From the NCBI GenBank assembly GCA_003150225.1, contig QAND01000023.1:41813-105812 (forward strand): 64,000 nt of DNA, written 5' to 3'. Shown here piece after piece: positions 42,981 through 50,973 of this stretch. Both the position numbers and the translations under genes were made by a program. The DNA is from Bacillota bacterium (lineage in GTDB: Bacteria > Bacillota > Clostridia > Christensenellales > QAND01). Below the pieces are notes generated by a model. The model saw nothing but the letters and a program-made list of their open reading frames with translations. It searched no databases and was not told where the DNA came from. How positions within the stretch are numbered: position 1 is the first letter of the stretch; the number at the start of each line of letters is the position of its first letter.

Positions 42981-43009
42981 ATTATATGGATACAGAGGTC
43001 AAAACACAA
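42981..43009 (-). promoter_or_regulatory. Promoter of the riboswitch-ATPase unit
   Basis: TATAAT (42981-42986, minus strand) lies 10 bases ahead of the riboswitch, with a weak TTGTGT -35 at 17 bases. Confidence 0.6.
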
Positions 43010-43051
43010 GTTAAGAATTATGATGAATTCTGATGCAAAAACGCTCCAATC

Positions 43052-43327
43052 CTATAATAAAAAGATATATTGAAGCAGCACCAGCATGACGATTCCCGGC
43101 AGCCCCAGAAATCCCGCAATGAGGGCGGTAAGGGGGTTGATTCCAATGTTGACGCCCACCTTTGCCCCCAATAGGTTGATGAGGAACAGCGCCACCCCGC
43201 CGGCCACCCCGTTTAGAATCAGTTTGCCGATCAAGCGCATGGGCAGAGCCAGCGCCTTTCCCAGCAGGAACAACAATAGAATAGCGGCTGCATAGGCCCC
43301 AACGGAGCCCAGGGTAATTCCAGGCAT
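43052..43327 (-). CDS. bofA: Pro-sigma-K processing inhibitor BofA
   Basis: The 91-residue membrane protein has two hydrophobic halves: LLLFLLGKALALPMRLIGKLILNGVAGGVALFLINLLG and the signature GVNIGINPLTALIAGFLGLPGIVMLVLLQYIFLL. BofA holds the intramembrane protease SpoIVFB inactive until the forespore signal arrives, delaying sigma-K activation in the mother cell. It normally follows recR and yaaL, as here except for the interruption to the right. Confidence 0.95.
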   Translation of the reverse strand: MPGITLGSVGAYAAAILLLFLLGKALALPMRLIGKLILNGVAGGVALFLINLLGAKVGVNIGINPLTALIAGFLGLPGIVMLVLLQYIFLL

Positions 43328-43387
43328 AGCGGTGCCCCCTCATTGGTTTCTTACCACCATCCTATGCGTCCGGTCCCATGGCTATGC

Positions 43388-43627
43388 CTATTCCGCCTCC
43401 TGTTCCAGCTCCCGCAGCTCGATGACCTCCTGCCCCTGGCGGGCCATCTTTAAAAGATAAACGTACCGCTTCCGGGCCGCCTCCATATCATAGATGGCGT
43501 AATCCACCAGGTCGGGGTTGGTCACGTTTTCAAAATAGTTCTGGGCGTCCCGGTAGGCCGCCAGGGCCTGACGAACGGTATCCAGATAATCTCCGCCCCG
43601 GTGCCGGTTCACAAACAGCCTGCCCAT
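43388..43627 (-). CDS. DUF2508 (YaaL-type) protein
   Basis: The 79-residue protein has the DUF2508 pattern YLDTVRQALAAYRDAQNYFENVTNPDLVDYAIYDMEAARKRYVYLLKMAR. YaaL-type proteins sit between recR and bofA in Bacillota; their function is unknown. The ATG at 43627 is chosen because AGGAGG lies 6 bases upstream. Its normal upstream neighbour recR is now some 6.4 kb away. Confidence 0.88.
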   Translation of the reverse strand: MGRLFVNRHRGGDYLDTVRQALAAYRDAQNYFENVTNPDLVDYAIYDMEAARKRYVYLLKMARQGQEVIELRELEQEAE

Positions 43628-44150
43628 AATCATCCTCCTCTGGATTTCATTGTTATTAGTATGGACAGGCCAAAGCCATTCCATACCCAACCCCAAAATC
43701 CAAACGGCCCGCCTATCCCTAGCTCCCGGTCTTCCTTCTCGTTTCTTGCAAATTTTGCAAAAACAAACCACACTTTTTGCCACAAAAACTCACAAAAGCT
43801 CATAAGATACAACAAGAACGAACTATTTTCCCCACCTTTGCCCCATGCCATGGGGAGGTCTCTCAAGAAACATCATTTTTAATCAAACAAAAAAACGAGT
43901 ACCGTAATTCCATTCCCATGATCGCTTCTTCATCTATATGTCAAAAAATACAGCCAATAAAGGAATTTTTCACGCGTCCCTCTCCCGCGCTTCTATACAA
44001 CATTTATCAATTCGATCCATGTAGTTTTGTGTTTTTTCAAAGGCAAATCAAATGCAATATTTTTTACGATTTTTGTATTTATTTCTTTTCTTTGTTCTAA
44101 AAACCCAAGAAAATGCTCATTTATTCTTTTGTTTATTGTTGTTTTCCCTC

Positions 44151-44179
44151 TTGACACATCATTTCGTCTACAATACAAT
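44151..44179 (+). promoter_or_regulatory. Promoter of PTS operon 1
   Basis: TTGACA (44151-44156), 17-base spacer, TACAAT (44174-44179). A T-rich tract lies directly upstream. The same architecture and much of the same spacer occur before operon 2. Confidence 0.88.
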
Positions 44180-44217
44180 ATGGCTGAAGATGTAATTCAA
44201 CTTCTTTTCGATTGAGT

Positions 44218-44258
44218 TTGGAGGCCGGAGCTATATGGACCTTCCATACGGGCTTCCA
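44218..44258 (+). other. Leader hairpin of PTS operon 1
   Basis: An inner tatgga-cct-tccata stem nested within ggaggcc / gggcttcc, between promoter and ribosome site. It could stabilise the message or be a regulatory site. Confidence 0.45.
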
Positions 44259-44290
44259 TGAAATACAGTAACAGATGAGGAGGTGAAACA

Positions 44291-44782
44291 ATGGTAAAAT
44301 TGATGCGCGTGGATGATCGTAGGATCCATGGCCAGGTGGCCATTGCCTGGAGCAAGGCCTTGGAATTCAAGGTTTTGATGGTGGCCAACGATGAGTCCGC
44401 TGCCAGCAAGACCCAGACCATGGCGTTGAAGATGGCAGGCCCGCCCAGCAGCAAGACCACCGTACAGAGCATTGAGCAGGCGATCAAGACCATAAATGAT
44501 CCCCGGACCGCTAATACCGCAATCGGGGTCATCGTCACCAATCTAAAGGATGCCCTCGCCATCGCGCAGGGAGCTACCGACCAGGTGAAGCGGATCAACT
44601 TCGGCAACTACGGCCGCCTGAACGGCGGAGACGTCTCGCAGAAGAAAAAACTCTCCGATAACGTCTACGTGGACGAAGAGGATCTGAAAGTCATTGAAGA
44701 GATGAAAAAGACCGGGATTCCCATCGACGTACAGCTGCTGCCGTACATGGCGATGGTTACCCTGGACGACGTCCTGAAGTAA
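44291..44782 (+). CDS. PTS mannose/fructose/sorbose-family IIB component (operon 1)
   Basis: The 163-residue protein has the IIB signature MVKLMRVDDRRIHGQVAIAWSKAL with His14, the phosphohistidine of this family (mannose IIB uses His, not Cys). It passes phosphate from IIA to the incoming sugar bound to IIC/IID. GAGGAGGTG precedes the ATG. It is almost identical to the second IIB gene some 3.2 kb downstream. Confidence 0.95.
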   Translation: MVKLMRVDDRRIHGQVAIAWSKALEFKVLMVANDESAASKTQTMALKMAGPPSSKTTVQSIEQAIKTINDPRTANTAIGVIVTNLKDALAIAQGATDQVKRINFGNYGRLNGGDVSQKKKLSDNVYVDEEDLKVIEEMKKTGIPIDVQLLPYMAMVTLDDVLK

Positions 44783-44834
44783 TCTTACCTACTTAATTCG
44801 CACTTTTACATTGAAATGAAAGGGGTTAATTAAT

Positions 44835-45629
44835 TTGAGTGCAGGTACTCTTGCTTTAACCACTGCACTGGTATATCTCGCGTTCAGCGAGCTCAACCAG
44901 TTCTGGGCTCATAACTTTGCGACCCGCCCCATCGTGGTATGCCCCATCCTGGGCATCGTGTTGGGCGACGCTGCTACCGGTCTTGCCTTGGGCGCCTCTC
45001 TGGAGCTGCTGTTCATGGGCATCACCAACATCGGTGGTTCCATCCCCAGTGATGTATTCATCGCCGGCACCATCGTAACCTCCCTGTGCATCGGCACCGG
45101 TCTGGACTATGATACCGCTGTGGTTCTGGCCGCCGCTGTTGGCGCCGTATCCGGCATCTGGTCCATCGCTGTCCGTATCATCTACCAGGGTATGTTCGTT
45201 GCCATCTTTGAGCGGATGGCCGCTAAGGGCGATGTGAAGGGATATAACCGTATGGCTGTCTTGGCCAACGTGACCAACCCCATCTTCTCCACCCTGCTGG
45301 TGTACGTTGCCGTAGCCCTTGGTGCTGAAGCGCTTCAGGGCATTCTCGATGCGATTCCCGCCTTCATTCTGGATGGCCTCAGCGTGGCTTCCGGCATGAT
45401 GCCCGCCATCGGACTTGGTCTCCTGATGAACATGCTGTGGTCCGGCAAAGCCTCCATCTACTTCTTCTTCGGCTTCGCCGCCACCGTGTACCTCAACATC
45501 AACATGACCTTCATGGTCGTCATCGCTGTGTTTATCACTTTGATGCAGGTTTACAACGAGTTGGATCTCCGCAACCGGCTGAAGGCTGTTGGCGGCTCCA
45601 ACGGAGGGGAGGACGATCTCTTTGGCTAA
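44835..45629 (+). CDS. PTS mannose-family IIC component (operon 1)
   Basis: The 264-residue membrane protein starts at TTG (44835) behind AAAGGGG. It has the family features LVYLAFSELNQ, RPIVVCPILGIVLGDAATGLALGASLELLFMGITNIGGSIPSDVF, and later INMTFMVVIAVFITLMQVYNELD. IIC and IID together form the sugar channel. The last 70 residues are nearly identical, also in DNA, to IIC of operon 2, while the first 50 differ much more. Confidence 0.95.
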   Translation: MSAGTLALTTALVYLAFSELNQFWAHNFATRPIVVCPILGIVLGDAATGLALGASLELLFMGITNIGGSIPSDVFIAGTIVTSLCIGTGLDYDTAVVLAAAVGAVSGIWSIAVRIIYQGMFVAIFERMAAKGDVKGYNRMAVLANVTNPIFSTLLVYVAVALGAEALQGILDAIPAFILDGLSVASGMMPAIGLGLLMNMLWSGKASIYFFFGFAATVYLNINMTFMVVIAVFITLMQVYNELDLRNRLKAVGGSNGGEDDLFG

Positions 45630-46446
45630 TGAAGTAGTCGTAATGGACAAGAAACTACGGGCAAAAATCTGGTGGCGCTACGAGATCATGGCGTCCGCTG
45701 CGTTCAGCCAGGTTAAGATGATGACCGCCGGCTTCTGCTATGCCATGGCTCCCTGGCTCAAGAAGCTCTACGGCGACGACCAGGAGAAGATGGCCGAGGC
45801 CATGGTACGGCACCAGGCATTCTTCAACTGCACCCCTGAGACCGCGTTCTTCATCCTTGGACTGTGCATGTCCATGGAGGGCGAGTACGCCGCCGATCCT
45901 GAGAACTTTGATCCCGCTTCCATCAGCGCGCTGAAAGCCGCTTTGATGGGCCCCCTGTCCGGTGTGGGCGACGCTATCTTCTGGGTAACCGTTCGGACCA
46001 TCGCCGCTTCCGTGGCCATTACCCTGGCCCAGAACGGCTCCATGCTGGCTCCCTTCGTGTTCCTCGTGGTCTACCACGTGATCAGCGAGCCCCTGCGTTG
46101 GCTGATGCTGAAGTATGGCTACAGCCTGGGCAACAACTTCCTGGAGATGGCCTACGAGAGTGGTTACGTGGATATGCTCACCATGGGCGCCACCACCATC
46201 GGTCTGATCATGGTGGGCGCCATGTGCGCCAACTTCGTCAGCCTGAACACCGCCATCATCCTGTCCGGCTCCGGCGAAACCGCCCAGACCCTGCAGTCCG
46301 CTCTGGACAGCATCTTCCCCAAGCTGCTGCCCCTGATCGTGAGCCTTTTGACCCTGGTTGGTATCCGCAAGGGCATCAACGTTGCTTGGTTGATCGTGAT
46401 CATGGTAATCGTCGGCATCGCTGGCGTGGGTATCGGCATCTTCTAA
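45622..46446 (+). CDS. PTS mannose-family IID component (operon 1)
   Basis: The 274-residue protein begins MANEVVVMDKKLRAKIWWRYEIMASAAFSQVKMMTAGFCYAMAPWLKKLYG and has RHQAFFNCTPETAFFILGLCMSMEGEYA and GPLSGVGDAIFW, the IID core, with several C-terminal helices. The start is TTG 45622, overlapping the IIC stop by 8 bases and placed behind GGGGAGG. No IIA gene is in this operon; one must be supplied from elsewhere. Confidence 0.94.
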   Translation: MANEVVVMDKKLRAKIWWRYEIMASAAFSQVKMMTAGFCYAMAPWLKKLYGDDQEKMAEAMVRHQAFFNCTPETAFFILGLCMSMEGEYAADPENFDPASISALKAALMGPLSGVGDAIFWVTVRTIAASVAITLAQNGSMLAPFVFLVVYHVISEPLRWLMLKYGYSLGNNFLEMAYESGYVDMLTMGATTIGLIMVGAMCANFVSLNTAIILSGSGETAQTLQSALDSIFPKLLPLIVSLLTLVGIRKGINVAWLIVIMVIVGIAGVGIGIF

Positions 46447-46486
46447 ATCGTACCAACGGGGCGATCGCCCCTTCGTACCAAGAACA

Positions 46487-46524
46487 ATGGACGGGAACCT
46501 TCGGGCTCCCGTCCATTTCTTTTT
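46487..46524 (+). terminator. First terminator after PTS operon 1
   Basis: atggacggga pairs with tcccgtccat, then TTCTTTTT. Confidence 0.9.
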
Positions 46525-46556
46525 AAAAAAGCCTCCGTTGCCTTGGAGGCTTTTTT
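46525..46556 (+). terminator. Second terminator after PTS operon 1
   Basis: aaaaaagcctcc pairs with ggaggctttttt; it works on both strands. Confidence 0.85.
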
Positions 46557-46599
46557 ATTCCCTTCTGCCCGTAAAGACTGGCTTTATCCGGACAATTTT

Positions 46600-46629
46600 G
46601 GCCAATTACGGCCAATTATGGCCAATTGA
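46600..46629 (+). repeat. Three tandem 10-bp repeats GGCCAATTAY
   Basis: GGCCAATTAC, GGCCAATTAT, GGCCAATTGA follow without gaps, one helical turn apart; a degenerate copy (gacaatttt) precedes them. Confidence 0.85.
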
Positions 46630-47389
46630 TTTCGCCTCTTGCGCCGGCGCTGGATTTCCCCTTACATCCTTTCCCCTTCTCTTTCCCGCGTTGCTCTCCT
46701 TGACGCCAGATTCCCATGCCCCATAGCTGTATTCCTCCCATCGTGATTCTTCCGGTACAGCTTCATTCCCCTCATGGAATTCCCCACGTTTTGCCCCAGC
46801 CCCCCTCTATCACAAACGGCGTTGTCCCCTTCGGAGCTTTCAAGAGATCTCCATCCCTTTCCCATCCCCGCGCCATATCCTTCTCCTCCTTGGCGCTCCC
46901 CGCAGCTTCTTCAAGAAAAACATCCGTCCCCCATCTCGCCTCCACCCCAAACCCGTCCGATTCCCCCGGGCCACCCCAACTTCTATCTATGCATTTTTTG
47001 CAAATAAAGAAAATTCCTCCATTTTGCAAAAAGAAACAATATCAAACTATTTCCTTTATTATTTTGATCAAAACATTTACATTAAAACAAGAAAGCTCAA
47101 TATTTTATTGATTTTTTGAACTTTTATTCCCATTTGCTTCCTTTCTATTTGTTTTTTTATACACGTAAATCCCATTGATAACGCCATTTCATTGCTATCT
47201 CCCCTCACCATGAATGAAACGCTTTTTTCTTCTTTTGATGTAGTTTTCTGCTTTCTTTGTAACAAATAAAAGCGTTTATTATTGTATTTTTTCTTTAAAA
47301 TTCTATGTGATTATCCAATATTTGTTTTTTTTCATCAAAAAAACATAAAATCCAATCATTATTGAGTGATTTATTGTTTTTTTATAGTC

Positions 47390-47418
47390 TTGACACAACA
47401 TATCGCCTACAATACAAT
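47390..47418 (+). promoter_or_regulatory. Promoter of PTS operon 2
   Basis: TTGACA (47390-47395), 17-base spacer ending ctacaa, TACAAT (47413-47418), nearly the same as at operon 1. T-rich DNA precedes it. Confidence 0.88.
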
Positions 47419-47455
47419 ATACTCGATTTTGTAGTTTTGCTTTGTTCTTACATTT

Positions 47456-47479
47456 GGGAGCCGCCACATGGCAGCGCCC
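47456..47479 (+). other. Leader hairpin of PTS operon 2
   Basis: gggagccgcc-acat-ggcagcgccc, a stem of similar position to the one in operon 1 but of different sequence. Confidence 0.45.
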
Positions 47480-47515
47480 ACAAACATACTAGGACCCCAT
47501 AAAGGAGGTGAAAGA

Positions 47516-48007
47516 ATGGTAAAACTGATGCGTGTAGACGACCGTATGATCCACGGCCAGGTGGCAATCGCTTGGAGCAAAGCCCTGGAGTTCAAGGTGC
47601 TGTTGGTAGCCAATGATGAGGCAGCCGCCAGCAAAACCCAGACCATGGCGTTGAAGATGGCAGGACCGCCCAGCAGTAAGACCACGGTACAGAGCATCGA
47701 GCAGACCATCAAAACCCTGAACGATCCTCGCAGTGCCAATACGGTCATCGGTATCATCGTCACCAATCTGGCGGATGCCTTGGCCATTGCCAAGGGTGCA
47801 ACCGATCAGGTGAAGCGGATCAACTTCGGCAACTACGGCCGTCTGAATGGAGGCGACGTTGCGCAGAAGAAGAAACTTTCCGACAACGTATATGTCGATG
47901 AAGAGGACCTGAAGATCATCGACGAAATGAAACAGACGGGGATTCCCATCGACGTACAGCTGCTGCCGTACATGGCGATGGTCACCCTGGACGACGTCCT
48001 GAAGTAA
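47516..48007 (+). CDS. PTS mannose-family IIB component (operon 2)
   Basis: The 163-residue protein is nearly identical to IIB of operon 1, with His14 in VDDRMIHGQVAIAWSKALEF. Differences are scattered and conservative. The ATG at 47516 follows AAAGGAGGTG; a possible longer frame to 47468 lies within the leader hairpin and has no site of its own. Confidence 0.95.
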   Translation: MVKLMRVDDRMIHGQVAIAWSKALEFKVLLVANDEAAASKTQTMALKMAGPPSSKTTVQSIEQTIKTLNDPRSANTVIGIIVTNLADALAIAKGATDQVKRINFGNYGRLNGGDVAQKKKLSDNVYVDEEDLKIIDEMKQTGIPIDVQLLPYMAMVTLDDVLK

Positions 48008-48073
48008 TTCGGAATCGTTTTTACACCAGTATTTCTACTTTTTTTAAATACAAATTGAAAGGGGAACGAAGGA

Positions 48074-48868
48074 ATGAGTGCAACTTCTCTTGCCTTAACC
48101 ACGGCAATTGTGTACTACATTATTCAGACCTTATACAGTTTTTATGGTCATTCGCACCTCAACCGGCCCATCGTGGTATGTCCCGTGCTGGGCATCGTGC
48201 TGGGTGACGTCCAGACCGGTCTGGCCCTGGGCGCTTCCTTGGAGCTGCTGTTCATGGGCATCACCAACATCGGTGGTTCCATCCCCAGCGACTGCTTCCT
48301 GGCCGCTACCCTGGTAACCAGTCTCTGCATCGGCACCGGCATGGATGTTGATACCGCCATCGTGCTGGCTGCTGCCATCGGCGTTGTGGCTGCCATCTGG
48401 TCCCTCACCGTCCGTATCGTCTACCAGGGCGCTTTGGTGCCCATTTTCGAGCGGTATGCTGCTCAGGGCAACACCGCCGGCTATAGCCGTTTGATCATCA
48501 TCGGCAACCTGGTAAACGGCTTGTTCTCCACCGTTCTGGTGTTTGCCGCTATCGCGCTGGGCGCCGATGCTCTTCAGAGCGCTATGGCCGCCATTCCTGC
48601 CTTCATCCTGGATGGCATGAGTGTGGCTGCTGGCATGATGCCCGCCGTTGGTCTTGCTCTTCTGATGAACATGCTGTGGTCCGGCAAAGCCTCCATCTAC
48701 TTCTTCTTTGGCTTCGCCGCCACCGTGTACCTCAACATCAACATGACCTTCATGGTCGTCATCGCTGTGTTTATCACTTTGATGCAGGTTTACAACGAAC
48801 TGGATCTCCGCAACCGGCTGAAGGCCGTTGGCGGCTCCAACGGAGAGGAGGACGATCTCTTTGGCTAA
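48074..48868 (+). CDS. PTS mannose-family IIC component (operon 2)
   Basis: The 264-residue channel protein has RPIVVCPVLGIVLGDVQTGLALGASLELLFMGITNIGGSIPSDCF and ends as in operon 1. The N-terminal 30 residues (YYIIQTLYSFYGHSHLN) differ clearly from the operon 1 copy. Such variation in IIC could mean a different sugar range. GAAAGGGG lies before the ATG. Confidence 0.95.
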   Translation: MSATSLALTTAIVYYIIQTLYSFYGHSHLNRPIVVCPVLGIVLGDVQTGLALGASLELLFMGITNIGGSIPSDCFLAATLVTSLCIGTGMDVDTAIVLAAAIGVVAAIWSLTVRIVYQGALVPIFERYAAQGNTAGYSRLIIIGNLVNGLFSTVLVFAAIALGADALQSAMAAIPAFILDGMSVAAGMMPAVGLALLMNMLWSGKASIYFFFGFAATVYLNINMTFMVVIAVFITLMQVYNELDLRNRLKAVGGSNGEEDDLFG

Positions 48869-49688
48869 TAACGAAGCAATCATCATGGATTCCAAGATGC
48901 GGACTAAGATCTACTGGCGCTATGTATTCCTCAGCCAGGCCTGTTTTAGCCAGGTTAAGATGATGACCGCTGGCTTCTGCTACGCTATGCTTCCCTGGCT
49001 CAAGAAGCTCTATCCCGATAACAAAGAAAAGCTGATTGAGGCCATGGTACGGCACCAGGCATTCTTCAACTGCACCCCCGAGACCGCGTTCTTCATCCTT
49101 GGACTGTGCATGTCCATGGAGGGCGAGTACGCTGCCGATCCTGAGAACTTTGATCCCGCTTCCATCAGCGCCATCAAGGCCGCTTTGATGGGCCCCCTGT
49201 CCGGTGTGGGTGACGCCATCTTCTGGGTAACCGTTCGGACCATCGCTGCTTCCGTGTCCATCACCCTGGCCCAGAATGGCTCCATCCTGGCTCCCATCGT
49301 CTTCCTGGCCATCTATCACCTGTTCAGCACCATCGTGCGGTGGTACGGCCTGAAGTTTGGCTACAGCCTGGGCAACCAGTTCCTGGAGACCGCTTATGAG
49401 AGTGGTTATGTGGATATGCTCACCATGGGCGCCACCACCATTGGTCTGATCATGGTAGGTGCCATGTGCGCCAACTTCGTCAGCCTGGACACCGCCATCA
49501 TCCTGTCCGGCTCCGGCGAAACCGCCCAGACCCTGCAGTCCGCTCTGGACAGCATCTTCCCCAAGCTGCTGCCTTTGATCGTGAGCTTGCTGGCTCTGGT
49601 TGGTGTCCGCAAAGGCATGAACGTTGCCTGGATCATTTTGATCATGGTAATCGTTGGTATCGCTGGCGTGGGTATCGGCATCTTCTAA
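48861..49688 (+). CDS. PTS mannose-family IID component (operon 2)
   Basis: The 275-residue protein begins MANNEAIIMDSKMRTKIYWRYVFLSQACFSQVKMMTAGF from TTG 48861, overlapping the IIC stop by 8 bases. The central part (RHQAFFNCTPETAFFILGLCMSMEGEYAADPENFDPASIS) is identical to the first copy. There is again no IIA. Two terminators follow. Confidence 0.94.
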   Translation: MANNEAIIMDSKMRTKIYWRYVFLSQACFSQVKMMTAGFCYAMLPWLKKLYPDNKEKLIEAMVRHQAFFNCTPETAFFILGLCMSMEGEYAADPENFDPASISAIKAALMGPLSGVGDAIFWVTVRTIAASVSITLAQNGSILAPIVFLAIYHLFSTIVRWYGLKFGYSLGNQFLETAYESGYVDMLTMGATTIGLIMVGAMCANFVSLDTAIILSGSGETAQTLQSALDSIFPKLLPLIVSLLALVGVRKGMNVAWIILIMVIVGIAGVGIGIF

Positions 49689-49721
49689 TCAAACTAGTTA
49701 ACCCTATTTATTTCAATGTTG

Positions 49722-49760
49722 GCCGGCAGGAGAAAGTGCGCTCCTGCCGGTCGCTTTTTT
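49722..49760 (+). terminator. Terminator of PTS operon 2
   Basis: ccggcaggag pairs with ctcctgccgg, then TTTTTT. Confidence 0.92.
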
Positions 49761-49768
49761 GGCAAAAG

Positions 49769-49795
49769 AAAAAGGCCCTAATTGGGCCTTTTTTA
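49769..49795 (-). terminator. Terminator of the dnaX-ybaB-recR unit
   Basis: aaaaggccc-taatt-gggcctttttt, overlapping the stop of the small zinc gene; it works on both strands. Confidence 0.88.
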
Positions 49796-50002
49796 TCCAT
49801 CTAACAGGATTTTCTTACACTTTTCACAACGCCACGCCTCCACACGGGAACGCCGAAATCCATCAGACTCCCCCAATGGATATCCCCAGCCCAAGAAAAT
49901 GCCAAGGATTCGCTTCTTATGATCCGGAGCCCACTTGATCCTTCTACCCTCTCCATACAGCTTGCCCTGCGTCATCTCTTTTCCACAGTATGGACATTGC
50001 AA
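49793..50002 (-). CDS. Small zinc-ribbon protein
   Basis: The 69-residue protein has CPYCGKEMTQGKLYGEGRRIKWAPDHKK at the start and WRCEKCKKILLD at the end: a two-CxxC zinc ribbon of the kind seen in DUF6487-like proteins. The start is TTG behind AAGGGGGA. It follows recR by 12 bases and is likely the last gene of that unit, in the place where yaaL would be expected. Function unknown. Confidence 0.75.
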   Translation of the reverse strand: MQCPYCGKEMTQGKLYGEGRRIKWAPDHKKRILGIFLGWGYPLGESDGFRRSRVEAWRCEKCKKILLDG

Positions 50003-50014
50003 CGGCTTTCCCCC

Positions 50015-50608
50015 TTACAGGTCCCGACGGCCCTCAAAGGATTTTAAAAGGGTCATATCGTCGGTGTATTCCAGGTCACCGCCTACCGGCACCCCATGGG
50101 CAATTCGGCTCACCTTTACTCCCAGGGGCTTGATTAACCGCCCTAGATAAATGGCGGTCGCCTCCCCCTCTACATCGGGATTGGTTGCCAGGACCACCTC
50201 TCGGGCCTCAGGCAGCCGTTCCAGCAGCTCTTTGATCCGCAGATCATCGGGGCCCACACCATCCATGGGTGAAATCGTCCCGCCCAGCACATGGTATACC
50301 CCCCGGAATACCCTAGCCCGTTCCATAGCCATAATATCCCGAGCATCCTTTACCACGCATAGGATGGAATGATCCCGGGTGGGATCGGAACAAATGGAGC
50401 ATATCTCCTGATCGGTGAGATTGCCGCACACCTTACAATAACGGACGGATTCCACCGCCTCCACGATGCTGCCTGCAAGGGCCTGGGCATCGGCAGCTCC
50501 CATGGTGATGATATGATAGGCCAATCGCTGAGCCGTCTTCCCCCCGATGCCAGGCAGGGAGGAAAGATGGGCCGTGAGCTTCGCCAGAGGTTCGATGATA
50601 TAGGACAT
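50015..50608 (-). CDS. recR: Recombination protein RecR
   Basis: The 197-residue protein has a helix-hairpin-helix start ([23 protein letters not shown]), four zinc cysteines ([16 protein letters not shown]), and a Toprim domain ([44 protein letters not shown]). RecR acts with RecO and RecF to load RecA at gaps. It lies directly downstream of ybaB, as usual. Confidence 0.97.
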   Translation of the reverse strand: MSYIIEPLAKLTAHLSSLPGIGGKTAQRLAYHIITMGAADAQALAGSIVEAVESVRYCKVCGNLTDQEICSICSDPTRDHSILCVVKDARDIMAMERARVFRGVYHVLGGTISPMDGVGPDDLRIKELLERLPEAREVVLATNPDVEGEATAIYLGRLIKPLGVKVSRIAHGVPVGGDLEYTDDMTLLKSFEGRRDL

Positions 50609-50612
50609 GGGA

Positions 50613-50960
50613 TTATAACCCCAAGCCCATGCCGCCGCTCAGCTTCGCCATCTCTTCGTTTACGGTAGTATCGGCAGTGGCAATCGCCTCGTTCACAGCA
50701 GCAATGACCAGATCGGACAACATCTCCACATCCTCAGGATCCACCACCTCAGGGGAGATCTCCAGTCTAACAAGCTGCTTTGCGCCGTTTACCGTAGCGG
50801 TAACCACGCCACCGCCCGCCCCCGCGGTAAATTCCTGCTGATCCAATTCCGCCTTTTTCTGTTCCATCTGGGCCTGCATCCGCTGAGCCTGGGCCATCAG
50901 CTGCTGCATGCCGCCTCCCATGGCAGGGCCGCCGAAGCCGCCTCTTCTTCCTTTTGCCAT
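50613..50960 (-). CDS. ybaB: YbaB/EbfC nucleoid-associated protein
   Basis: The 115-residue protein has [78 protein letters not shown], the complete YbaB pattern. It is a dimeric DNA-binding tweezer protein. It lies between dnaX and recR, its usual position, with AGGAGGA in front. Confidence 0.96.
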   Translation of the reverse strand: MAKGRRGGFGGPAMGGGMQQLMAQAQRMQAQMEQKKAELDQQEFTAGAGGGVVTATVNGAKQLVRLEISPEVVDPEDVEMLSDLVIAAVNEAIATADTTVNEEMAKLSGGMGLGL

Positions 50961-50973
50961 CCTACAATTCCTC

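Larger units (their letters stand above)
43628..44290. other. AT-rich intergenic region upstream of the first PTS operon
   Basis: About 660 bases without a gene, with markedly lower GC than the neighbours and much pyrimidine on the plus strand. It holds the palindrome ccccatg-c-catgggg near 43841-43855 and the PTS promoter at its right end. Confidence 0.75.
46447..47515. other. AT-rich and pyrimidine-rich spacer between PTS operons
   Basis: About 1070 bases without a convincing gene. In order: two terminators, a 10-bp tandem repeat (46600-46629), a long plus-strand C/T-rich stretch (about 46640-46990), then an AT-rich stretch with T-runs and the promoter of operon 2 at 47390-47418. Small frames inside it lack ribosome sites. 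Confidence 0.75.

Noticed and set aside
46772-47029. 85-codon minus-strand gene in the PTS spacer
   Set aside because: No ribosome site, no domain, and it lies in the compositionally skewed stretch.
47468-47515. N-terminal extension of the second IIB protein
   Set aside because: It would start inside the leader hairpin; the ATG at 47516 has the ribosome site and matches the first copy.
43628-50014. Prophage or transposon carrying the PTS operons
   Set aside because: No integrase, transposase, terminal repeat or phage gene was seen in or next to the inserted stretch.
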